Source of the DNA: Pleurostoma richardsiae | Lineage: Eukaryota > Ascomycota > Sordariomycetes > Calosphaeriales > Pleurostomataceae | DNA length: 64,000 bases | Direction: 5' to 3' | Assembly: GCA_030052745.1 (NCBI GenBank) | Contig: JANBVO010000054.1 | Span: 1 to 64,000 of the forward strand | In this document: piece by piece, positions 1-12,500 of the stretch | Layout of the letters: the number at the start of each line of letters is the position of its first letter | How positions within the stretch are numbered: the first letter of the stretch is position 1 | The notes under the pieces: generated by a model | Seen by the model: the letters and a program-made list of their open reading frames with translations, nothing else | Database searches by the model: none | Told to the model about the DNA's origin: nothing | Program-made: the position numbers and the translations under genes

Positions 1-1996
1 GTCCGCCCCTCCTGCACGACGCAGTAGGCGGTGACTGCCTCGATGGCATTATCCCTCCGTCGGTAGTGGCCCTCGACGGTGGTCTCGACCGGGGCGGTGA
101 GCGCGGCGACTAGGCGCTTCTGCGCCGGGAGCTGAGGGCGACGGGCGGCATCGGCAGCGATGGGCTCCGCGAAACCAGTGCCTCGCAGCTGGCGCCTGAT
201 ATCGTCGACGGCCTGCTCGTCCGTCCACTCGTCCCTGATGCGCTCCCTCAGCTCCCTCCTGAGCGTCTGCTTCGCGTTCCGGAGCTTGCGGCGCGTGTTG
301 AGGTACCGCGCTGAGTCCTGCGGCAATCCTCTGAGCTCGCTGGTTAGCTTCCTGACCAGGGGGTGGGTGAGGACGGACGCCGACTGCTCCACGGTCAGGT
401 TCAGCGGGCGGCGCTTGCTGATCGAGTGGGCGACGCTGCAGGACTGCTTGACCAGCCCTTGCTGCGGGGTGCGGCCGCGCAGGAGAGCCCACGGGTCCGC
501 GCAGATCTCGCGGCCGAGGTAATGTCTCTGGAACGGGTTCGAGTTGGCGTGGCCCGGCATTAGGTTGCGAAGCGCATCGCTGACACTCACTGCATCAGTC
601 AGCTAAGGCGGTCCGCTGACGGGAAGGGGACATCGGGACAGACCACTCTGGTCAAACTCGTTGCCTGCGTTGTAGCGCAGGTAGTACGGGATCGTACCTA
701 TCTCGAGACCGATGATCTCGCCGACCTTCTTGGTCCACCGCCCATCATGGCGTAGGTGATGGGTTCCGTCGGGGACAAGTCGTACCCGGTCAGGTTCCGG
801 ACAGCGCGGCGGAATAGACACACATCGTGCAGGTCGCGCCGCAGGGGTATGCGTAGCTCGGGCTCGTCCGAGTGGACGTCGAGGCCGTCCAGCTGCCGGG
901 CCGAGACGAGCTCGGGCTCCCGGAACGCGCGGTATCGGAAGAGGGTGCCCAGGAGAAAGACGCGGTGGCTGAGAAGCAGCGGCGGGTCGAACATAGTCTC
1001 GGAGAGCGGAATGGTGTTTCTGGGATGTTCGTCAGCATATACGGATAAGATCCAAACCCGGGCACGGCGGCCCCAGCGTCCGTGACGACACACCTACGCA
1101 TCCTTGGCATCCAGGTACGTCTTGGTGAACTCGAGCGTGAATTTGACCATGATGTTGTGTGGCCCGCCCTCGGGGTCTCGACAGCACAACCTGTATGTCA
1201 CCGAACTGGAGCAGCAGTATGGACCTCGGACATGAGCCAGCGAGGGCCAGAAGGAGGAACAGCGCAGCCAGGATACAGATCTCTCCGAGGTCGAACGACT
1301 TCTCGGTCGTGCTCAGTGTCGTCTCGACCTAGTCCTTGGGCTGTCGATCGTCATGAAGCGTTTCCTCCTCCTCCGGCTGTTCAGCTTGTGCTCCGTGGCC
1401 AGATTCCTCAGGATCTGCCGGCGTTAGCGAGATGCCCTTTTCTATCCTGTCACTTATGCCGAGGTACTCACCTTGTGTATCCTGCGACTAAGCTCGTAGG
1501 CTAACCGGAAGTGCTTCCAGTCTGTTTCTGGTGCCTTTCTTCTTCCGACCACCTTTTCCGACCTTCTGGTTGAGTAGTGAGTCGAACAACTCTCGGGGTA
1601 TCTCGACGGATGCTAACCGGAAGCTTTCTTTTGGCTCGCGCTTGAGGATGTTGGCGCAGAAGCCGAAAGCCATGCATCGTTGATTAAGAAGTGGTTCTGG
1701 GTTCCTCGGTTTGGTCAAGGTTTGTCGTGTCTGTGCCCATCGTCGTTGGCGTCGTCTAACTCTTAATCTCCAAAGCGGCAGTATTCATGCGGGTGGTCGT
1801 TCCCGTTGAGCATCCGATCCTGGACGCTCTTGTCGTCCTCAACGTCATCGTTATCGCTGGCGTCGTCGAGACGCTCCACGTCAGTGGTTTTCGTGGTAGA
1901 GCTGAACGCTTTATCTTCGTCGTCAAAGAGGTCGTCCTCTGAAGGCAACGACGAGCACATACAGTCATCGTCGGTCAATGAGTCGAGGCGTGCCAT
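1..1996 (-). pseudogene. Decayed DUF3435 (Crypton/Starship-captain-type) tyrosine recombinase, cut by the window edge
   Basis: Reading leftwards, three stretches fit the fungal DUF3435 family. An acidic N-terminal segment (1996-1763, many Asp/Glu) comes first. The core (about 1090-650) carries a PITYAMM motif and then GEIIGLEIGTIPYYLRYNAG. The C-terminal part (589-1) opens with RNLMPGHANSNPFQRHY, the His/Tyr box of this recombinase family, followed by an Arg/Lys-rich tail. A 57-bp intron (646-590, acceptor GATGCAG) joins the core to the His box in frame. A frame change near 750 separates PITYAMM from GEIIGLEIG, and no open frame links the acidic segment to the core between 1100 and 1760, so the copy looks dead. 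DUF3435 proteins are the recombinases of Cryptons and of giant Starship elements. If this was a captain, its element would lie to the left of the window. The family is fairly sure; captain status is not. Confidence 0.62.
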
Positions 1997-1999
1997 GCT

Positions 2000-2520
2000 A
2001 GAGGTGACTCCAGGGGGGAGGATGAGGGACAGAGGGCGAGTATCGTTACGATGACGCGAACTAGCCAGATAAAGGCGGAAGGAAGAGAGAGGGATGTCGC
2101 TGTCCCCGTCCGGAGGCGACAGCCCTTAAGAGTCAGCGAGGGAGCCATTTTCGGAGCCCGTCACTAGTGGGGCAAGAGTTTTGAAGGAGGAACGAGGTCT
2201 GCACAGTGTCAGAAAACGGAGCCGTGCAGAAGGACGAATCTATACTATGGTAGGGACCCAGGCATGCAGCAGCGAGCGCGCTGTGGAGCCACCGGCCCTC
2301 GCGGACCAATACCAGCGGACTGACAGGCAAAATCCGCCCAAACAGGAGCCAAAACCGAAGCCTCAAGTACATTACTTTCTATGAGGATATTCTACTGTAC
2401 AGCGCATCAGTTCCTCTACGCGTAGATTTTATGCCAGTAAGGTTGGACGTGCATAATTATTATTTGGCGCATAGTTCCTCATAACTGCATATAAATTACG
2501 ACATCGGCTATTTTATGTGA
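2000..2520. other. Spacer without recognised gene
   Basis: This stretch lies between the DUF3435 relic and the first coding-like scrap. It becomes AT-richer from about 2385. Short open frames exist on both strands but none looks like protein-coding sequence, and I see no RNA gene. Confidence 0.4.
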
Positions 2521-2524
2521 TTGA

Positions 2525-2740
2525 AGTGCACAGTTACTGCATACTGTATTCGAAATCCCCAAAAAGACCGTTCCTGGCCGCTACGAGCTGGCCAATTATG
2601 GCGATGTCAGCCAATTTTGGCACGGCACACTGCTGGTTTACACGGTGTTTTCCGGGGACAAGGCTCATTCGAACAAAGTCGACATACAACGGCTCCGAGC
2701 AGTTTTAGCCTCCACCGAGTATTTCTCAGCACTGACATGA
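2525..2740 (+). pseudogene. Coding-like gene scrap, family not recognised
   Basis: A 71-codon open frame without its own ATG runs to a TGA at 2738-2740. Its composition looks like real protein, for example KKTVPGRYELANYGDVSQFW and FSGDKAHSNKVDIQRLRAVL. Immediately downstream, another frame (about 2739-2850) also looks protein-like (MRSKIDWPKRNQLVRAIL) before a TAG, which suggests a broken reading frame. I do not recognise the family. No promoter, start or intact partner exon is visible, so I read it as the remains of a gene. Confidence 0.3.
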
Positions 2741-2849
2741 GATCCAAAATCGACTGGCCCAAGCGTAACCAATTAGTACGTGCCATTTTGACCATCAAGA
2801 ACGGAATCACGCCGGACCGGCACACAGTTACCGGTCTGCTCACCCGGTA

Positions 2850-3510
2850 GGTCCTTTCATCAATCGCGTCAAGTCCATGCGCTAGCCTCAATGGAGCCTG
2901 TACATATCCTGCAGAAGCATCAGCAGCTGCTCCGCTAAACAACCGTACCGCCGAGAAAGGGTTCTCTGGACTTGTGCCACCCGCCGAATTCCGGTACTTC
3001 GTTCCACAGCCAGAAAGCTTACTTAATCACCATGCACTGCATTACCCCGCGCTCGCATGGCCGCCTGTAGAAAAGTCTACGAGAATAACTCCTCTCGGGA
3101 TACATAACAATGAGCTAGAAAAGGGGAAACACATAGAATATTGAAGCGCTCAGCTACTGTATAGCCATAAGAGGAATTATTTTCTTTCCCTCGTCCCGCC
3201 AATGTTAGGGACTTCGCCTGTAGCGGGGTAACCACCTGAGGCTGTACCAACCCCTCTAGTACTGTTGGTAGGCTTCTAGTGGCGTCAGGGTGCTACGGCA
3301 GCCTTGTAGAAGCTCCTTTATCGCCTATATCAAGTTTATATAACAATTCATTGCAGCATAAGCACCTCGATTATTGCTGAGGGGGCCGCCGCATCGCTTA
3401 CTTGCACAATATGCTTCGTCACCCGTCATCTCCCAGTACGAGCCTGTCAGTTTGACGGAGCAGATATCATAGGATAGCAGATAGAATACCGCATATTACG
3501 AGGTCCTGAC
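2850..3510. other. Spacer without recognised gene
   Basis: Mixed-composition DNA with no open frame of interest on either strand and no repeat that I can see. Confidence 0.4.
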
Positions 3511-3516
3511 GATGGT

Positions 3517-4355
3517 ATGGGAGATACGCTGATGACACTTATTTCTCGAAGGCTTGACAACGCCGCTTCACATCCGTCACAACAGTCAGATCAGCGATAC
3601 AGAGAATCTGATATCCATTCAGTTAGCCGGTCGGCCCCTCACTCTTGCAGCGCCTATACGGACAAACCACCACGTCCTCACGAGGTAAGCATTGATTACG
3701 TCTCCGCTTCCAATGAGCTCATGCCGAGCGACAATCCATTTCAGTCGTCGCTGGGGTTGGCCATGCCGTAAACATTCCGGATTCTGTCAGCGAATCCGAG
3801 GTTCTAAACATCGATGCATCCCGGGCCTCCACAAATGTCGTTCACAGGGACGGTCGCCACGGTACATTGTCCTCATCTTTCCATATCAACGGCAGACCAA
3901 AGCAACGAAACGTAACATCGTGAATGGACAGGACAACACTGCATTGAATTCCGGGATGGCGGAGCAGTTTAGGCAGGAGGAATCTGGTCTACCGTCAAGC
4001 TAGCACGAGTCATCAGATATATAGTCCAACCGTCAACATCCTAGCATCGAGCACAATCGGCGACGATCAAAGCTGCTTCGCTTCAGCGCTCAGAGGAGAA
4101 ACGCCTCGCTCCAGAGCTCTCTTAGACAGCAACGACCCTCCGACGCGGTCGGGCACGAGCTCCATCGCCGTGTTATTGGCTCACAGGCGTCTCCGTCCCC
4201 TGCAATTCTCGTACAGACCGCCCGTCTCGCCTCGAATGCCAGCAACTTTTAGAGATAGCTGTCTTGCCTATATGGAACCAGCGGAGCTCCACAGAAAAGT
4301 GTTGATGTCACTCCGATTTCCTTCCTCATTCCCTTACTTTTCTCACAAACATTGA
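3517..4355 (+). pseudogene. Possible decayed coding region, family not recognised
   Basis: Several plus-strand stretches in different frames have a protein-like composition. They are 3517-3771 (84 codons, SIDYVSASNELMPSDNPFQS), about 3755-3923 (SVSESEVLNIDASRAST) and about 4020-4355 (SPTVNILASSTIGDDQSCFA). No two are linked by good splice sites that I can see. This fits either a multi-exon gene that I cannot resolve or, more likely, a gene that has lost its frame. I cannot assign a function. Confidence 0.22.
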
Positions 4356-4535
4356 CACGTCAGCATCGGAGCCCCGTGAGTAGTAGCAAAAGAGGAGTAG
4401 CAAAGAAGTGTTTGAGCAAAAAGCTCACGGTAGAAGGGTGGACATAAAACACTCTTGTAGTGGCGTCGGTGGCCTTCAGCTTTCCTCCGTGCCCTTGCCA
4501 GAGCTGAGCATTGGCCTGTTCATTGCCTGTCTTAT

Positions 4536-4936
4536 TTCCTGGAAAGGAAGTTTCCGGAAGAGGGAATCTCCTGAAGAGGAAATCCCTGGAGAGGGACTTC
4601 CCTGGAGAGGAAGTTCCCCAGCGAGGAAGTTCCCCAGCGAGGAAGTTCCCTGGAGAGGAAGTTCCCTGGAGAGGTAATCCCTGGAGAGGAAATTTCCTGG
4701 AGAGGAAGTTCCCTAGAGAGGAAGTTTCCTGGAGAGGAAGTTTCCTGGAGAGGAAGTTTCCTGGAGAGGAAGTTCCCTGAAGAGGTAATCCCTGGAGAGG
4801 TAATCCCTGGAGAGGAAATCCCCGAAGAGGAAATCCCTGGAGAGGAAATCCCCGAAGAGAAAATCTCTTAAGAGAAAGCTCTCTAAGAAGGAAGTTTCCC
4901 AAAGAGGCATTTCCCTGGAGAAGAAGCTCCCCGAAG
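4536..4936 (+). repeat. 16-bp minisatellite, about 25 copies
   Basis: Tandem copies of a 16-bp unit close to GAGGAAGTTCCCTGGA fill this stretch. Some copies vary (GAGGTAATCCCTGGA, GAGGAAATCCCCGAA, GCGAGGAAGTTCCCCA). Because 16 is not a multiple of three, three units (48 bp) make one 16-residue peptide cycle, and every plus-strand frame reads much the same cycle. This explains why long open frames cross the array on both strands. I see no sign that any of them is a gene. Confidence 0.9.
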
Positions 4937-4939
4937 CAG

Positions 4940-6310
4940 CTTCGACGTAAAAGCAAGCTTCGATCCGGCCGGCTCGGCCACAAGCCAGTCACCAGCCACC
5001 TGCAGATCATCCTAAACGGTGAGTATGAACCGACATACGTTGTACGTCCCGTTCTCGTTCGCGCAGCGGATACCCTCATTCCAAGGCCTCCCGGGGCATC
5101 CACAGAGGGTCTCGGAAGGGGCAAGTGGGCCAATTCAGGAGAGAATGTGTCGTATACGAACGAATCGGCAACCCTCCAAGCAGTCGGCGTGGGCGAAAAG
5201 TCTTGCCACTCTCGCCACATCTCTATTAGTCCCGGACACGACGATGCCATGTCTACCGACGATCTACAGTCCGTTAGATGACGCCTCGTAATATAGGAGG
5301 AAGGACTGAGATTCCCTGGCAAGCCGTGGAATCAGGCACAACATGTTCCCGACGTGACTTTTGCAGGCAGAACCCCGTGGCTCTCTTATCCAAGACGGGT
5401 CGGGATTGCTGCCACATGCTCCCGAAGCTTTCGCTTACCATTTGAAACAAACAAGCGATCCCTCTTTCTCGACCTTTTGATTTGTCCCGTCCTCGACACA
5501 TCTCGCGGCTGCCACTCGTTTCGTGACGGAAGGATCCGTCGAAACGCGCTTCTCCTCAATTCCTCCGAGTCAGACAGAGCACTCCGCCGAAGCCAAACCA
5601 TCCACAATGCAGACCGAGATTAAAGTCTCCACGGGTCCACAGGCATGGTGATTAATCCCTTTTTTGACCTGCGGTGCAAAGGAGTAGGTTCTCTCGAGCT
5701 CAGCCATAGCTTAGCTCCCCATTGCCTCCTCAGAGCGTTGGCTGAGCTTTGCCTCGCAGACAGGGGTGCCCAGGCAGGATGCAGTTTTGTAATTGGCCTC
5801 CATATCGTCGACCCAGCAGTCCCGCCCCGACCGTCTCAAACCGACCTTGTCCGGGAGGTGGGAAAGGTGGCGATGTCTGGCGGAGGACAACCTGTTTCTG
5901 GAAGGAACTGCGTTAGCCCTCAACTCCTGTGCACTTGTGAGAGACCGACTCTATACTCAGGGGAAATTCGAAGCAACGCAGTCTCACACGACGGTGAAGG
6001 AAAACACGGCTCAAGATGGGTGAGTTCTGTATGAGCGTGTGTGATATGGGCAGCGGAAAAGAATCAGTGATCCTGAAGTGTGCGCAGAAAGCTTGAGGTT
6101 GGCGAGTCGATGGATTAGAAGAAATAATTGAGGACGTTGAGAAACGTGACTGAAACGGTCGGGAGAACGCCAGAGCCTCTTATAAACTGGCAGAAAAAGA
6201 TACGTACTTTGATACCTGAGGACATAACCAGAGAGAAATAATTGCTGCCTGAGGCTGCAGGATGACTCTGATTTCCTGTTCAGGAAATCATCAGATACAG
6301 TGTACTTTCA
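4940..6310. other. Decayed sequence with coding-like scraps
   Basis: Plus-strand scraps with protein-like composition occur at about 5020-5280 (ends MSTDDLQSVR, then stop) and 5793-6023 (RWERWRCLAEDNLFLEGTAL). They are not joined by convincing introns and I do not recognise a family. The stretch ends at a sharp change to AT-rich DNA near 6320. Confidence 0.25.
6269..6290. repeat. Short perfect palindrome at the AT-rich junction
   Basis: The arms TGATTTCCTG and CAGGAAATCA are perfect inverted repeats separated by TT. The palindrome lies about 35 bp left of the point where the AT-rich retrotransposon relics begin. It could be a chance hairpin, a terminator-like site or a footprint of an insertion. 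Confidence 0.6.
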
Positions 6311-6322
6311 CGCGGAGGAAAA

Positions 6323-9295
6323 TAACTATATTAAAATATATTTCTAAATCGGTAAAGTTATTCGGAAATTTAATCTTTTTAAAAGTTACTATTCGGTTTT
6401 TTATTTTCGTAATACCGTTATTATTAACTACGTACTCGAAAAATTTTACAGTTAAGTAATTTACGAAAGATTTTTCTACCGAAATATAAACTCGGTTTTT
6501 TTCGAATATTTTTATTATTATAATTAAATATTTAAAGTATTCTTCTTTAGAATTACTAATAACGACGATATCGTTAATATAAATACGGACGAAATATTAG
6601 TAAAAAAAAAAGATCCGATTTATAAAACGTTATATGTAAATAAATAAATTCTTAAATTTTATAAAGATTACGTTAAATTTTTCGAATTTTCGAAAACTAA
6701 TAACGATTATATAATTACGGTAATCACGGTAAATTAGTAGTTAAAAGAAAAATCCTACGGTATCGAAAATAGTATAATACTTTTTACCTATTATACCGTT
6801 AATAATATCGTTTTAATCCGATAAAAGATATATATCTAGTATTACGATACGATTAAACGGTCGGAAATTAACTATAATACGGTTTTTTTCTTTAATTCCG
6901 ATCGTTCGTTATATTATAAAAACTAAGTATATAATAAACGTTAGTTCGTATTAAAATTCTATTTAACTTTAAACGTAAAACTTATCGTAAGTTTCGTTAA
7001 AAAAAATACGATCTTTAAGTTTTAGTAAGTATATTCGAATTATTTTAAACTATTATTATTATTTATTAATTAAGTCGACGTATATTTTAAATTCTTTCGG
7101 TATTAATACGATATTTTTATAACGGAAAACGTTATATTTATTTAATAAACTTTTAATTTTATTCGTAAGTAAAGAGTTTAAATTATAAATATTTACTTCC
7201 GTAATCGACTTAATAGCTTTTAAATAATCAAGTTTAATTAAATTATACGATAAAATAGATAAGTCTAATATATTTTCGAGTAGAGTTTCCGTTTTCTTTA
7301 TTTATTTTTAATTATAGTTTTCTTTAACGTAGTCGGCGTTAAGTTCTTTTAAGTATAATACGAACTTTTTACGTGTAATATTTTTTTTATTAAAAAGTTC
7401 TTAAATTTCGTTTTATTCGTAAAATATAACTTATTTATTACTTTAGTATTTATATATTCGGTTAAATATTTTATTTTAATAAATCTTTTATAATTTATCC
7501 GTCTTATTTTATATTATAATCGTTTTAAGTATTAAACGGTTAATCGTAACGTCGATTACGAAAAAATAAATTAATTCGAAATAATACGGCGTTAGTTTCT
7601 TTATTTCTTTTTTTAATAGTTTTAAAAGATCGATATATTAAATAACGATAAAAGCTTCGTTTTTTAGAAAGATAATGATAATATTAATAGTTTTAATATA
7701 GCGGCGGATTTCTTTTAAAGTATTTTTTTTAAATACGTTATTTTTTATTGTTATATTATATAACGATCGGAACGTATAAGTATTTTTAATTATATTAATT
7801 TTAACGTCGTAGTCGTAAAGAAAGTTAGTATTTAATAGTATTTTTAGTTTTAAATTATCGATAATATTTATTTTAACGTATATATAACTATTAACTTATC
7901 TGTCGTTTAAGATATTAAAAATATAGAAGTTAAATTTTATTATATTTTTAATAAGTATATAAAAGTCGATATTTTTAACTAGTTTTCTTAATTTTTTACT
8001 TTATTTAATATTTTTAACGAAGTTTTTAACTTATTACCGGTTAATTAAAATAATATTATATCTAGTATTTTCGTAGACTTCGACTTTAAAAGCTTTAAAA
8101 TCGTTCTTAATAGTAATCTTTAAATACGTTCGTTTATTAAGGTTTTAAAAGTTACTACTAAGTTTAATGTTAGTTTTAATAATTTAATTTATTTCGAAAT
8201 ATAGTTTAAATATTATAAAGTTCATTTCGTCTTTTACGTTATAAGTAAGATTATAATTGTCTTACGTTTCTATTAGTTTAGTAGTTTAAATTGTAAGTTA
8301 GTTTAACGTATTTAATATTATTACAGGCGTTTTTAATATCGTACTAAACTTTTATTTTACTTAATTTATTGGTTTTTTCGGTTGTAATAGTTACTTATAA
8401 GATTTTTATTATAGGATATAATTAAATAAAGTATTTTAAAAATAGAATTCGATATAGTACGTTTAATACGTTTATAGTTTAATTTTACTTTAGTTACGTT
8501 TTTTTTAACGAAGAATTTTATATTTATCTTTAGAATTTACGAAATAAACGGTTTTAATTTCAAAATATTTTACTTCTTCATTTTTTTTATCTTCTACGTT
8601 ATTAGGCGGAGTTTTTTTTCAGTTAATATAAATATAACCGTTTTCGTATAATTAGTTTATACGTTTTTAAACGTTTTTATCGCCTTTTTAAACGAACGTT
8701 TTATTATAATAAACGTAATCTCGTTTACGTTTAGCAAACGTATTGTATTTATCGTATTAGCGTTTTCAATATATAAGATGTTTTTTAAAACGGTTGTTTT
8801 ATTTTATAAAGCGGTCGTTATATCTTAATCGGTTATAATTATAACGTTTAAAGTTACTTTATCGGTTATTATAGTTTTCGTTATACCGGTTATTTTTATT
8901 ATTTTAATCGTATTATTAATAGTTAATTTTAATCGAATATTCGTAACAGTTAGTTAAGTTCTTAACGAATTTACTTCGTTCGTTATAGTTATATTAATTT
9001 TTACTTTAGTTAACGTTAATTTCTTTATCGTTAGAATTATCTTCGGATACGTATTTAGTAACGTTAACGTAACGTTTATTCTTAAAGTTAAATACGTTAA
9101 AGGTTTCCTTCTCGAAATATTCTTCTCGGAATACGCGTTATTATATTTTTCTACTAAAGAAATATTCCGAAATCGATACGTTTAATTATAATTCGGGTAA
9201 ATATTTCTTTAATTCTACGTATATTTAACTTCGAAATTAAAAAATAAATTATTAATTAATAATATCGTTTTAAATTCGAATATATTAAAAGTATT
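6323..9295 (-). repeat. Long direct repeat Y, copy 1 (partial retrotransposon internal region)
   Basis: This stretch matches 14941-17915 along its whole length of about 2.97 kb, with differences mainly of the transition type. Its right end abuts the LTR-like repeat at 9295-9537. Its left end is the junction with ordinary-composition DNA. It is a fossil fragment with many breaks. Confidence 0.75.
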
Positions 9296-9537
9296 ATAAT
9301 AAGTTAATTCTTATTATTTAAATTAATACGTAGGTAATTAAAACTAACTACGTAAAAATCTATATAGATTAAAATATAATGTTTAAGTTAGAATATTAAG
9401 TAATATAATAGTAAGAGTTTAATTTTCTATCTAAAATATCTATCTACTAAGTTTACTTTATATAAAGCTAAACCTAACGCCTTACGTACTAAATAAATCC
9501 AAATACTCCTTAAGGGAACACCTAAAGTATTATAACA
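9295..9537 (-). repeat. LTR-like repeat C
   Basis: About 243 bp. Read on the minus strand it begins TGTTATAATAC and ends in a matching TTATTATAA-type inverted end, which fits a TG...CA LTR whose last CA has become TA. It shares its body with 19587-19830 and 21508-21753. Confidence 0.65.
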
Positions 9538-12500
9538 TACCTTTATTTAAATAAAAAAAAAAACAACGCCCTAGTTATTTAATTTAACGAAATCTCCGCC
9601 CTACTTATTTTATATTATATTTCTTTCTTCTTATTAATTTTATAACTCCTTGCTAAAGCTTATTAATTAATAATCGAGCCTAACTTTCTTTTTTTTACTT
9701 CCGTACTTATTAAAGCTATCCTCCGGAAAGCTACGTTTTACTATTAAAACGGAAATACTAAGAATTAATATCGTAGAACTAATACTTTTTATCGATAACT
9801 TCGGTTTTAGTTTAAACGTTTATTTAACTATAAAAGTAATTTCGTTAACGTTTTTTCGAAAAGTATAGATTTTAACTTCTATTTTATTAAAACGTACTAT
9901 TATTTTATTAATACTTTCGATTATATCGCGTATTTTATTTATAATCTTAACTTATATTTATAGATTTTATATGTTATTATCGTAAATAAAGTTAAACTTC
10001 GTAACTTTTTTATTAAAATAAACGACGTTTTCGTTAATTATTTTAACTTCGCCGTTGAGTCTTATTAAATATTTTTTTGAAAAACTTTTTTAATCGTTAA
10101 GATTTTTTTCGAAACGTTTAACTTTATTTTCTGTATTCTTAGTTTTTTTTTCGGTAAAAGTTACTTTATTTTATAACGTTTTAATTATCTTTATTATATT
10201 AACGATTATATACTTTATTACTATATTATAATTAATATTCAGTTATATTATTATTACGTTAGAAGTAACTTAAATCGAAGTAATTTAAATAAAATCTAAG
10301 TATTTTAATTTAATTAATGTTCCGTTAATTCTCTCGTTAAAACTATATTTTACGTTATAATATTAGAGTACGAAAACTGTCGTTTTAGTAAGGAAGTATT
10401 AGTCGTAGATTTTATTTTTTTAATAAATAACTATAATTTTAACGAGGCTATTTTTAATATAGTAAATTATATTATTTTAAATATACGTTTTACTTAAAAT
10501 ATACTTTTTATAAAAAAAATCGATCTCGCTAAAGACGTAATTAAATAAAACAATATTATCGTTAATTTTAATATATATTTCTTTTATAGTATTTTTTTTA
10601 TTGTAAGATTTTTCTTTACCGTCAGTCTTTCTTTTTAGTTTAGTTTTTAAACCGTACGGTTTAAACTTACTAACGTTCTTATTATTAATCGTAAGATAGT
10701 TTAATTTTAAACTACGTTTATTTATTTCGTCGTTCTCGTTAATATTATCTTTATCTTCGTTATCGTTTTTATTTTCCTTTTCGTTTTTATTATCGTTTTT
10801 ATTATTATTTTTAACATTATCGTCGTTAACGTTAACGTTTCGAAGTTATAATATATTATCGATTTCGTAAATATTAACTTCTTTAAATAATCGTATAAAA
10901 TTATTCGAAACGCTATTAATTTTAATAATAAAGTATTTTTCTATAACGACTTAGATTACTATTATATTATTAGTTAAAAATCCGATCTCTAGTTTTTTTA
11001 ACGCGGTATTATTAACTAATTCGTCGATAAAATTAGGTTTCTATTCGCGTTAAAAAGTAAGGAATCTTTAAGTTTATTTTACTTTTAAAATTTAAGAGAA
11101 AATATTATTATATAAATTCGTATTATATTATTCGGGAATTTTAACGATCGATTAATCGTATTTAAGGACGTAAATCGCGATCTTTTTATCTTTCCTTTAT
11201 TTATTCTATAAGGAAATAGGTTAAATAAGATTTTCGTTTTTTTCGGTAAGAATATTAAGTTAGTTGTTAATTATAACGTAGTTTTTATTTATCGTTATAT
11301 AAGTAATAACAGTATTGAAATTTATTATCGTTATTATTTTTTATAAAGTAATATATTTAAAGTTAATAATAACGTTATTAACTTTATATTTATCGTTTTT
11401 AACTTATAAATAATTAAAAATAATCTATAAGTTCGTATATAATTTATATTAAAAACTAATATTAAACTTTTTATCTACGGTTTAATAAAATTAAACTAAA
11501 TTATTTACTTTCTCATTACGTTATTCGATTTTATCGGTATTTATAACGCGTAGTAAAGTATTTTCGAAGGTAATAGTAAAAATTAGTTCGCTAGGTTTAC
11601 TAACTAGTTATTCTTTTTAATCTTCTTCTAGTTTTTCTTTAATGAAAATAATTATAATAGTTTTTACGGTTTCTTTAGTTTTTATCCGTTTATTAATTTC
11701 GTTTAGTAATTCCGTTACTATTATTTACTTTTTACGGCCCTTAACGGTATTAATTTTTTCTCGTAGGTTTTTAAATTTCCTTATATTATCTTCGGGTTCT
11801 TTAATTAGTCTACCGTACTTTTCGTCTAGTTTATTTAGTTCGACGTATATTTTCTCGAGGTAATAACGTAAGTTCTTAGGATTTTAGAAATTAATAGGAA
11901 CTTATAGAAAATTTTTTATATATAAGTTCTAGTTTATATACTATATCGAATCTTATTATATTTAATAGACGTAACGGTAAAGTTAACGGACGTGTCGTTA
12001 AGGAGGTTTTTTACGTCCTTAAGTATAATATTTATTAAACGTACTATTAAATTTAACGGGTACGTCGTTACCGTTTAGAAAACACTAGGTTTTTTAAGAA
12101 AAGTAGTTTTAACTAGGTTATTAAAAAGAAAGATTTATAAAAGTATTAAGATTTTAAAATAAAGAAATTATCGGATTAACTTACTTTTTTAAGTAAATAT
12201 TAAATATTAGATAAAAAATAAAGGGTTTTACGATTTTAACTTAATAAATAAAAGATTATTTACGAAGAACGTTTTATTTATTTTTCGTTTTATTTAACTC
12301 TACCGTTATTTAAATTAATAAAGAGAAAATAATAGAGAAAAATTAACGATTATTAATAAATAATTTAACTATTCGTATTATTTTTTTTATATTAAACGAA
12401 AAACGTAATAGTTTTTTAACGCGTTTAGTTAATTTTCTTAATACGGTTAACGTATAAGAAAACGATTTTAATATTCGACTTTAAAATCTTATCGACGAGT

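Noticed and set aside
4536-4936. CRISPR-like array
   Set aside because: Units are directly tandem without unique spacers, and the genome is fungal.
4360-5322. 320-codon minus-strand frame across the minisatellite
   Set aside because: Its middle is only the 16-bp repeat read in one frame, and its ends show no recognisable domain; the plus strand looks at least as coding-like.
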